A stretch of 64,000 nucleotides of DNA from Gracilariopsis chorda. Taxonomy: Eukaryota; Rhodophyta; Florideophyceae; Gracilariales; Gracilariaceae. The stretch spans positions 186,001 to 250,000 of the forward strand of contig NBIV01000079.1 in NCBI GenBank assembly GCA_003194525.1, read 5' to 3'. Of this stretch, positions 34,176-43,786 are shown piece after piece. The number at the start of each line of letters is the position of its first letter. Within the stretch, counting starts at the first letter, position 1. Under the pieces are notes generated by a model. That model was not told the origin of the DNA. It saw only the letters and a program-made list of their open reading frames with translations, and made no database searches. The position numbers and the translations under genes were made by a program.

Positions 34176-35070
34176 TTCCAACCCTCATACCGTCGGCGAC
34201 ATTGACAAAAAGAGAATCAGCTTGCAACTGTTCAAGGTCCATCAAGCCTATCCTAAACCTTCCGAGAAAACCCCTGGAAAACCCCCGATCGCATCATGTC
34301 TCCGTTGGAGCTCTTTCGGGATGGAGAAAAGTCAGGGAGGCGGTGGTAGAGTCGTCTTCTGATGAAGAATTCCAGCCTAGTGCTGTCGCGCAGATAGTCG
34401 GGGGCTTTTTGCGACATACCTCCCAGATCCGCAACGGTGATCGACAACCCAAAGCGGCAGGCCGTCGATCCCTGGTCGAGTTTAGCGACGTCCCGAGTCC
34501 GCTGGCATACCTTCACGTTATGTTAGGGCTTGGATTTGATTTCCATCAGAAGGGAGAGCCCATGACTATGGCGGAGTCTCGGAAGGTGTATCTTGGAATG
34601 CTGATTGCAAATGTCGGGTATGACGCCAAGTCTGGCGAAGAAGAAATCGCCGCCGGTAACATGGATATGGTTGCTTTCGGAAGGCCGGACCAACCACAAA
34701 ACCAGTAATCACAATCCTTCTAAACCCGTTTTGACATCCACTGGCTACGTCCTTGGAGAAGAAACCGACTATGTTTACCTGCCTGTAATGACAAAGAAGC
34801 ACGTAGAAACTTATGTGCTGCGATACCGGTTGCGAGTTCTGCCAGTTCTGCTTTGTAAGGGCCGACAGCTCACCGTTCGCGATGGAGCCGCCACACTGCA
34901 TCGAAGCAGAAGTGATCGCCTCCGGATTCTATAAGCCTAGCACACATGTGCATGTGCACCGGCTTTTTTCTGTCAAGGATTTCACAAATGGATACCATTT
35001 CAAAGCGTCCCAGCATATAAATGAAACAATACCACATGATCTTGGCGCAAACACAACCTTCCTTGAATAA
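34163..35070 (+). other. Coding-like region in shifting frames, identity unknown
   Basis: Three overlapping plus-strand open frames (34163-34708, 34605-34934, 34813-35070) follow each other in different phases. Each has a fairly natural residue composition, and the first and longest holds an acidic SSSDEEF stretch. This could be a decaying gene with frameshifts or a gene with short introns; a GTAAC-ACCAG segment at about 34656-34707 could be one such intron. No domain is recognised. Confidence 0.25.
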
Positions 35071-35463
35071 TCTCTGTTGAACTTCCAATCTATGCTCCTC
35101 TTCTAAGTTTGCTCTTTAGCCTCGGAGTACCCCTTGAGAGTCTAGTCCATAATGAGCAGATGTATGCCTTCCTTCGCAAGTCGATATCGCCTCATTTCCC
35201 GGATGTTAGAGTGACCAGAAACTCAGGCAACATCATGTTATCACGAACATGATTTACAAAAAGGCTACCTGGCACGTTCTCGACAAAACAGCAAAACTTT
35301 GGGATGCATCCCGCGGCCAGCGTGACTGGCAGTTGATGGGGACTTGCAGTCTGTTGAGATCCACGGCAGGGGCTCAGAGCCCGGTGGCGCGCAGAGTGGA
35401 TGTGAGTCCCCCGGAGGAAAGGCCAAAGAGCGACACGTCTTTATATCTGATCTCACCGCGCTC

Positions 35464-35493
35464 TCACTGTCTCCCTCTGCGAGGAGACAGTGA
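35464..35493. repeat. Hairpin with 11-bp perfect stem
   Basis: TCACTGTCTCC and GGAGACAGTGA separated by 8 nt. Intergenic, with no gene end nearby to make it a terminator. Confidence 0.65.
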
Positions 35494-36041
35494 CAGTAAG
35501 ATCTAAGCCGTGTTAGCTTCTGTCTCTGAAGACCGAGCGCGCTAGAGTGACATTGTGACGAAGCCACTGTGGCTAAACTACTACGACTTATGTCTGTTCA
35601 ATTCTGTGTGCTTTCTCTCAAGCTGGGCACAACTCAGTCCCTCCACCAGACATATAGGACCTGTGGATAGAGCTGTGCCAACTTTTCAGCGGCACGTTGC
35701 TCTCATTGAAACCTGAAGTGCTCTCCTGCGAAATGTAGGATTTCGGCGGTATATTAGTAGTCTGTCTTCTCCGCTGTAGATGTTCCACGGTCGCATAGCC
35801 CGATCATTTTCTAATACATGGTAAATGCTTTTACTGAATCTTCTTTCTGCGTTCTTACTTCCAGAGCAAGTCCATCCCTATCGGTAATGTTGCTAATCCC
35901 GGTCTTTTCATGGCACGGTCTAAAGCAGTCGTCCTGCTCTAAGAGTATATCTGGAGACCAGTACCATAAGTTCATATATTGTATGTAACTGTGCTCTTTA
36001 TATTCTCGACTATCTCAGAGCACTTTCACTGAAGAAGGGGG

Positions 36042-36240
36042 CATGCAGTTACGCCCGTCGAGGTGTGCCGACCTTCCGAAAAGGCTAGAAAAGACTATGA
36101 AGTTACGCTGGATGAGGAAGCCAAATGGATTGGCGATTGGGTCTATTAGGGAAATTTAGCCGTCGAATAGATGATTAGCCTTCTACTTCTAGAAAGTTAA
36201 TACCGCTGCCTGGGGATTAGAGGCCTCTACACGTGCCAGA
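36042..36240 (+). repeat. Dispersed repeat family, full copy B
   Basis: Collinear with 6283-6480 over its whole length with scattered mismatches, and likewise followed by a CA-rich tract (CACACACAC here, TCACACACAC there). A shared A/C-rich 3' tail would fit a retroposed or short transposable element. Confidence 0.75.
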
Positions 36241-36439
36241 AACATACACACACACACTAAAAAACAAGGCTTCATCTCACTAGTCCGTTTCTCTTACATT
36301 GACATATTCCGCTTTGAGTAGCAGATCTTCGGGTTCGGTCAAGCAGTATGAAAATCGCAGTGGCACGCTTTTTTGAAATTTCTGGCGATGATTCTGGAAT
36401 ACAGAGACAGTAGCGTTTCAGGGCAAAGAGCATACGAAG

Positions 36440-36475
36440 GGTACCGTTGTACCAAAGGTAGTCTACCAACGGTAG
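36440..36475. repeat. TACC/GGTA palindrome cluster
   Basis: GGTACCGTTGTACC, ACCAAAGGT and CTACCAACGGTAG in a row, like those at 9307, 11595 and 28963. Confidence 0.55.
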
Positions 36476-39400
36476 GTGAGACTGTGTGACGTTAATTTCT
36501 CGGAATCGTTGGAGCGAGATTCCTCACCTGCAGACAAAATCATCACATTGTACTCGTGTTTGTCTGTGTGATTACGCGTTGGATTCCGAACTCCTCTACT
36601 TTCCTCGTCCACGAAACTCACCCTGTTGAGGAAGGTCGCCCGCGATTTCCACAAGCTGTATGTCTACCGTTGTAATTGCTGATGTGATGTACAACCTCTC
36701 TCGTTTTCCCGCACCGTTTAAGGTAACCTTCTAACAATCATTTTTATACTTCCTAAATCCAGAACACTATAATGGGTTGTTTCGAAGATAGCGCAACGAT
36801 CTTTCCTGGATTACTTTCCTTGTAGCTTTCTGCACCAAAAGAACAGCGCCGACTATCCATATACAAGGGTAGTTTTCTTTTTGAATCGGCGAGCTCTTGT
36901 CCTTCGTTTCCATGTGGAGCATCAGACGCTCAGAACACAGACCTACCAAAAACTCTTTACTCTTCTCACAGTCTTCTGTATTCAGAAATCTCTTCAAAGG
37001 ATGACTCCGCGGTGACATCCCTTGTGTACTGAAGGTGAATACGAACATACCGAATGCAATTATTGTTGATAAAAAATACATGACCTCCGTAAGAGAAGTT
37101 GAGGGACGCATCAAACCTCTGTCCAATAGAGTATGTAATTGTTTCTTAAGTCCATTGAGCTCAGCTGTAGACGTTCAACTGACGTGTATGACCAGTGTTG
37201 ACGCTCCTGACTTCAAATTGATTTGAAAAGCCATAAAGCTATACCATGAGTGGGAAAAAGATCTGCAAGAAGATCTTTACGAACTATTTTGCATATGAAT
37301 GACATACGCATATTTCTTCGCAGTGTACGGAGGTCAACCGTCCGCATTTTGAAGCGTCTGAATGAAACTCACCTGCTCTTGAAGGGTAGTCCGCAACGCT
37401 ACAGTTTGCTGTTGTAACTGTGCAATCGTTGGCTCAGTGTTTTGTGAAGTTTGTAAGGGATCTAGATTTTGAGTAGAAAGACACATAGTATGAAATTAGC
37501 GTTTCGAAACCGAAAGCTGATGCTACCAATTGTAAGAGTGTAGGACTGTGTAGACAAAACGTCAAAACACAAAATGGAAAACAACAGGAGACACTCGTCT
37601 CTAACTTACTAGTTAGAGCAAAAGGAGAAGCTTAAATACTAATCCAGCATGAACAATATTTGATGCTGGAAGATGGAGTATTGCTCATAGACTGGCGTTC
37701 ACAATCCACAAACACTTGAATGGATATCACGTCATACTATAACACGTTAATTCTTGGAGAAGATAGCCTTTGCTAAAGCATGAAGAAGTCCACAACTGAA
37801 CAGAAGCCCGAAAATGCTATGCTTTATCTGTCTATGATGCATTTCTATGCTCCCGAGTAACCACTGTCTTATCTTCCTTCCTTTTTGTTACATTCATTAG
37901 TACCGTGGAAGTGAGATTCCATGCTTGTATATATCAGATTTCCAGGAACTTTGGATCGATAAAGATGACAGGCGACGCGAGTAGATATGCAGAACATTCT
38001 TGGCGCTCTTTCGTGCTCTATTTATCGGGAAAAAATGCTGGTCACCGTCGACTCTATTCGTCAGACTTCAGAAAGGGTGAAAAACAGCGCTGTACTCCGC
38101 TTCTTTTGATGGACGTTTCCGGTGGAGGTGTTTTTGACCTATGTCCCGTTCCAACTATCTGGGATACCTCGACTGACTAGGGAGTTAAAATTCGGTATGG
38201 TCTCCAGCAAACACCGCAATTCTTAGTTCTCTACCGTCTCTACAACAAGTTCTGCGCACAGGATATGATTTGTCTACTGTAATTGTCATTTAATTCTCGC
38301 ATGATGGCGAATCTTGGATACTTTTGGTTGGTTGTGGAGTATAGAACGCGGGGCGGGGATTGCAAGGAGGGGTGAGGGAGAGTTTGTGGACGTGGGCGGG
38401 GTGGCGAAGGTCTTACTTTTTAGCTCAAGTATGAGAAGATGTAATAGTGACATGATTGCATATATCGTATGGATGGACACAAACTGGATTGAGAGCAGAA
38501 ATGTGATTAGTGCTCTAGAAACACCTTTCAGAAAGGATTTATCAATGTCCGGTTTGATCTGAGACAAGGCTTCTTGACTGTCCTTACAGAAAAGCGCAAC
38601 ATAAATTATGCGCCTTTGAAGATGATGAACTGGACAAAGATATAAGACTAATGGGATCATCCGAAAGGAGGGAAGATTTGCACCAGGTTTTTGTGTTGTG
38701 GGATATGACTTTGATGAGAAGTACATTATGTTTCTTTCCTCGCCAGGATAAGTGCGGAGAGCAAGATTGGAAGCGCGATATGCTTCGGTTTGACAGAGGA
38801 GAGATCATAGTGAGAATGTCATACTGTTTGAGATCGTTTGTATGATTTTTATTAATATCTAATTTCAGTGCACGCCATGAAACAGAGATAATCGGAAACA
38901 TATCTTGAGATACTTGGAAAGTGTGTGCCGTTGGTAGATACCCTAGCTAGTGAAGCGCAAGATTTATAAGGTAAAAACCCATTATCGTTTACGTGTACCT
39001 AACATCACTTGACAGAGAGGTAGTAAGTTACGTCCTCCGCGACCATAGCATACGTTCTGAGATTGTGGTTGGCTTAAAACGGAGTGCATGGAAAGGTCAC
39101 GCTTGATTCTTTTTCATAATCACGGTGTGCGGCACAACTTTGGTGGAACGTCAATCAATATTTTTGTTTGACAGGCACACACTTGCTGCCATGTTTCCGG
39201 GGAGAAGTCTGAGCTGCGAGAGAGAGGAGTTGGCTGTTTGGTGTTTGACACGAGCGGGGTGAATGAAGTTTGATGAGATGAGGTAATGACTGTGCAGGGT
39301 ATATTTTGTTTGACCAGAACGGATTTGATGGCTCTCCCCAAGCAGGTGGACATGAGCGAAACGGGAGCCACAGAAGCAGGAAGCGTGCTAGTGTAGACAT

Positions 39401-39772
39401 AGGGCAACGAATAATCATCATCCAATACGAGCTCATGTAGTGGGGAGTGTGTTTAAAGCAGGTCAGGCGATATACTGCGAGTATCGCATGGATGTCACGT
39501 AGCGCACGCGGTAGCGCACGCAGAGAGGCGAGACGCGCCGAACGAGCGTGAAGACAGTAGAAAAGTAACGTCACGCTACGGGATGCGACATATATTTGGA
39601 AAGAATCACAAAGTGCACTTTTGATACAGTGGATTGACAAGGCGTCGCTGTGTGCAGTTACTTAAACTGGAATGTCAACTTGTTGACCAAGATGTATCCT
39701 TATGAGTGGAACGGATAGGGAGACGCCGACTGACGTGCGAAGCAACTGTCAATAGTTAGAAAAACGGCGGGA

Positions 39773-39957
39773 CAAACAACTCTAACCCCTTCACCTCCGC
39801 CGCACTCGGGAGACTCTGAAATGTCACTAGGTCCAAAAACCACTCTAATTTTTTCTTAAGCCAACCCTCTAGATATTTTTTGACACATCAATGCACCAAA
39901 AACTCCCATCAGAGTCTCCCAAGTGCGGCGGAGGTGCAGGGGTTAGAGCTGTTTGTG
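39773..39957. mobile_element. MITE-like element with 47-bp terminal inverted repeats
   Basis: The left arm 39773-39819 and right arm 39911-39957 pair with only three mismatches over 47 bp, starting CAAACAACTCTAACC on the left strand. The 91-bp centre is AT-rich and non-coding. The size (185 bp) and structure fit a miniature inverted-repeat element. I cannot see a clear target-site duplication. It lies close to where the sequence changes from AT-rich gene-poor to GC-rich gene-dense. Confidence 0.7.
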
Positions 39958-40449
39958 ACAGCGGCCGCGACCGCCAGGCCTGTGTCACGCTCGGCGTCGG
40001 GTACAGCTCATAAATGCTGGAACACGTGTTCGTGTGGCCATCTTTCGCCCTGCTCGCTGAGCATTTGTTCCGCGTTCGCCATGCGCACGACGCCAACTGC
40101 AAAAGTGACTTCATTCGTTGTAGCGTTTCATTCGTCAACCGAATCATGTGATGCTCGTCACTCCGTGACACACCTCCCGCCCCAAAACCGAATTGCCGCT
40201 GCTGTTCGTCACCCTGCGAGAAACAGGCTGTCGTCTATACCCGTATCGCTACTTGTTGCACGCAACATACTTGCCTGCTTCACAACACAACACACCCTAT
40301 GGAACAACAAACTAGAGAGCTTTCTTTATCACCCCACAAAAAAAACAAAAACAAATGAGAAAGCAAAAGCACTTACAACATGTGGTTTGCACGCTCCATT
40401 TTGTACAACGCACACCACCAGAGTAGAAAAAGCGTCTCCAAACTTGTCA

Positions 40450-41790
40450 TCACCTCTCACTGCGCCCGTAGCTCGTGACCGGGCTGAGCGGCTGCAGCGG
40501 TTCGATGCCCCAGCTCGAACTGGGAGACGGCGGTGATTCTGGCGTACAAAGGTGCCCCGAGCTAACTTTCCTATCCAGCGGCTGCATAGGCTTTCCTTCG
40601 AACAGTTCCATTGTCCTCCTCATGTGCAGCCTGGTAACCATCTCCGTGTTGGCCTGCAGCGCGCAGTGGTAACCTCTTGTCACATGGCGCATGGTGTAGT
40701 TGAGTACTCGAGCAACCCACATCTTGAAGATGAGCTCACGCCAGTCCTCATCAAACACGTTGAAGTGGTCCAACAATACCTTGTACGCTGAAACCCAACA
40801 TTGTTCATCCATGAACATGAATTCGGGCCACTCGGATGCGCGCAGCAGCCCACACTTGGCCTTCTCTGGGAACAGCTCGAGCAGCCCCTTCTGACGCGCT
40901 GTCCACTTTTCCCTCAGCAACCTCATACTCTTCTCAATGTCGTACCCAATCTTCTCAGTGATGCAACTGGGCACAGGCGTAGCGGGGTCAATGCGGTGCA
41001 CTGTGGGTTCCTCACTGACCGGTTCGTGCCTCAAGCTCTGCACGGCGGCAAAACATTCACACAACATGTTCTTCAAATCGCGCAGCCCGCCGTACAGCGC
41101 GTGCATCTTGCCCTGCGGCACGTACGATTCGAGAAGCGAGAATCCCTTCTGCGCGCAGAAGAAGGTGTACATGGTGTCAATGCCCCAGTCGGATTGCTGC
41201 ATCACCCGCGGTTCGGCCATGAGCGCTTCGACCACGCGGCGTGTGAAGCACAGTTCTCCGCCAAGAGGCTGCTGCACCCAAGGCAGCGTCGTACGTGGCC
41301 ACAGCAAGGCAAAGCCCACCTTTGTGACTTGCCATGTGACCTGAGCATCCGTGCTGGAGCGTGGGAAGTAGTGCCTCACAACGTCATATCCCAGTGCGGC
41401 ACCGTCTTCGGCCTTTGTAATCCAATTGTGATCAAAGGATTCAATGTCGGCGTCATAGAAGTGCAGGCGCTTGAGCGGCTCGGTAAAATGGTTAGCTGGT
41501 TGCTCATGTGCGTTGAGGAAAAACTGCATGGCCGTGTTCATACCGTCACCCTTCCCAGGGCGCAGCACAGTTGCCAGACGGGTCTGCACGAGAATGTGCA
41601 CGGGCTTTGCATAGGGCTGGTCAGAGTTGTTCTTGGCTTCAATGGCGGCGTAGATTTTGCGGTAGCACTCATTCTTAGTTGCGCCAACAAGCAGAACCGC
41701 GTCGACACAGTTGTGGCGGACGGCGATGTCCACGTTTCTCAGAACTGTGGGTACGCGCTCTTTCTTGAATGGGAAGCAGACGAGAGCCAT
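40450..41790 (-). CDS. mgs: Mannosylglycerate synthase (GT78)
   Basis: A 446-residue enzyme matching the single-step mannosylglycerate synthase known from Rhodothermus along nearly its whole length. It transfers mannose from GDP-mannose to D-glycerate, giving 2-O-alpha-mannosylglycerate, a compatible solute (digeneaside in red algae). Visible features are the N-terminal L-V-C-F-P-F-K strand, R-P-G-K-G-D-G-M-N-T-A near 78-87, and the metal-binding D-A-D at about 113-115. W-I-T-K-A-E-D-G, Q-Q-P-L-G-G-E-L, Q-S-D-W-G-I-D-T and the C-terminal R-V-L-N-Y-T-M follow. No transit or signal peptide is seen, so it is probably cytosolic. The tail after about residue 405 is Pro/Ser-rich and not conserved. 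Single exon, GC-rich codons. The ATG at 41790 aligns with the family start. Confidence 0.93.
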   Translation of the reverse strand: MALVCFPFKKERVPTVLRNVDIAVRHNCVDAVLLVGATKNECYRKIYAAIEAKNNSDQPYAKPVHILVQTRLATVLRPGKGDGMNTAMQFFLNAHEQPANHFTEPLKRLHFYDADIESFDHNWITKAEDGAALGYDVVRHYFPRSSTDAQVTWQVTKVGFALLWPRTTLPWVQQPLGGELCFTRRVVEALMAEPRVMQQSDWGIDTMYTFFCAQKGFSLLESYVPQGKMHALYGGLRDLKNMLCECFAAVQSLRHEPVSEEPTVHRIDPATPVPSCITEKIGYDIEKSMRLLREKWTARQKGLLELFPEKAKCGLLRASEWPEFMFMDEQCWVSAYKVLLDHFNVFDEDWRELIFKMWVARVLNYTMRHVTRGYHCALQANTEMVTRLHMRRTMELFEGKPMQPLDRKVSSGHLCTPESPPSPSSSWGIEPLQPLSPVTSYGRSER

Positions 41791-43786
41791 TTGTTGGAGC
41801 GGAAATTTGTTTAACGAGAGAAGAAGAGCCGGGGTTATCTAGACCTAGTTAGAAAGGAGGAAAGTAAAGCGGGAAGAGGCGGGAGTGTTACAAAGCTAGC
41901 GCGGGGAGAGGGGGACGTGAAGAACGGTGCGGCGAAGAGGAGCAACTGGTCGGGTGTGACGAGCGACGTGACCGAGAGAGAGAGAGAGAGAATTGCAAAA
42001 GAAGCTCAGCAAAGACGTATGCGTGAAGCAGCACCACAGCGACGAGCCGGTAGTACGACAATAGAGAGCCCCAACGAAAACTGTGTGGAGAGGAGATAGA
42101 AAGCGGAGACCAAGAATTAGTAAGAGGGATAGAGAAGGTGGAGGAGAATTGAACACACAGATAATACAGGAGCGAGAGATTGTATAGACAAGGGCAACAA
42201 GTCAAAATATGAGTATGCGGGAGCGTCAAGGTAGATAGTGCACAAAGTGGGGGGGGGGGGGGGGGGGGTGGGGAGATACAAGACATGAAACGGGGGAGAC
42301 GGGGAAGGGCGCCGAATTTATAGCGGTGAGCTGGAAGGCAAAAAAGTGCTTTTCGGAGCAGTGGCAATGTAGAAGCGAAGTGTTCTGACAAGCAACGCGG
42401 GATCTGTAGCAGAGATTGGTGATAAAAAATCGGAGGGAGTGGTGGTGGTGGGGCGCACGGACGCAGAACGGGATGCTACCAAAAGGAGGCAAAACGGCGG
42501 AGCGCAGGGAGGTGACAACGCCAATGGCACGTTTGCGAAGAGTTGCAGGGGGGAGTGCGTTGCGCAGGTGGGGTAGGAAATTTATGGTGGCACTCGAGGG
42601 TGAGTATCCCGCGGGTGCAAGGGTGATGGCGGCGGGGGGAATATCGGACACGGCGCGTGGCGTGTGGCAGACGCCCATTGGACAGTCGGATGGGGCAGAA
42701 TGCGCTGAGAGCAAATGCTGAGCTGCAGTGCGTGCGTGACGAGGGTAGTGGGCGCCGCATCACTCACGTGGTGGAGTGCGCTCACTTTTATGTGCGCGCG
42801 CTTAATAACGCGCGTGACTATTCTCGGTTGGCGGCAAACGCGTGACGGCTGATGGCGGCGCGTGCTGTGCAAGCTGTCATGCGTGGCATGCGTGCAACTA
42901 CATGGCACGTGTCAGGCTGCGCACAGCGTCGGTCACGCTTTGCAATCCAACAGATTGTCGCACAGCTCGAGTCCAAAAGCACGCGCTGCGCTTCACAGAA
43001 ATGATGTGCAACAATCGCCCTTCGCCACCGTCTTCAGCGCCCACCCCTTTCGCATCAAAGCAACCGAGCTCAAGAGCGCTAAAGCTGGACAAGGCCAACA
43101 ATCCGCACAGACCTAAGTCAACCTTCTGCGCGCACCCACGGCGCAGCAGCGCACAGTAATTGATAACTCGAGAGCGCGACCTGGCGGCGGTCAGTACCAA
43201 CGGTACATAAATGCATCCTCCAAATTTGCACTCGGCCAATAAAACGGCCAACAACTCCGGTTGACCGCCCCGCACGAGTGCCCCCAAGTACCGCCGCCGT
43301 GACCGCCCTTCAACATGCGCCACAGGTGCGCTTCTGAACACACAATTACAAACGCTCACGCAGCTTCCAGCAACGACGCGCGTCGCCCCGCCAAGTGCCT
43401 CTTGCACACATTTTCATCCACACAAATCACAAAATCTACCGCACTAGCTAGTAGTAGAGCCCCACTGCTAAATAAAAACACCGTGCCAAACCCACCACAA
43501 CAGCAACATCTGTGCAGCAGATTGCGCCCACACGTCACCTAAAACTGACGCCATTATAATCGCCTTGCGTTTACGCACTGCCAAACGAGTAGAGCCATGC
43601 CAAACTAACCATCTCCAACAATAGACCCAAAAAACACTCACCGCCCGTTTGGCTTACGCCAATGTTATCACAATCACATCGCACCACACCCGTTGCCGCC
43701 GTTACCGTTCCAAACCGTCAGACACACATATCTCATCAATCACCTCAAGTACAAAAACAAAAAAACTAAAAGCGCCTCACCCTTCT
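41791..43786. other. Intergenic interval upstream of mgs
   Basis: About 2 kb. The part next to mgs is purine-rich on the plus strand (GA runs near 41968-41990) and contains a 20-G homopolymer at 42249, so the promoter of mgs is polypyrimidine-rich on its own strand. The ORFs in 42.4-43.5 kb, on both strands, are GC-composition artefacts with no motif. No gene is supported. Confidence 0.5.
42249..42268 (+). repeat. Poly(G) homopolymer
   Basis: Twenty consecutive G followed by T and four more G. Prone to slippage and to sequencing error, and can form G-quadruplexes. It lies about 460 bp upstream of the mgs start. Confidence 0.8.

Larger units (their letters stand above)
30862..39772. other. 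Large gene-poor interval with dispersed repeats
   Basis: About 8.9 kb with no gene I can support. It contains several copies of the GAGGTGT-type repeat, an AAG/CTT microsatellite, hairpins, and one stretch (34163-35070) with coding-like character in shifting frames. Remaining ORFs are short and appear on both strands. Confidence 0.55.

Noticed and set aside
39880-40536. 218-codon plus-strand ORF overlapping the end of mgs
   Set aside because: It has no motif, overlaps the mgs 3' end and the MITE arm, and its composition mirrors the opposite strand.
40801-41814. 337-codon plus-strand ORF opposite mgs
   Set aside because: It is the antisense shadow of mgs, whose own frame matches the known enzyme.
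42898-43407. 169-codon minus ORF upstream of mgs
   Set aside because: Cysteine- and Arg-rich without motif, mirrored by plus-strand ORFs; typical of GC-rich non-coding DNA.
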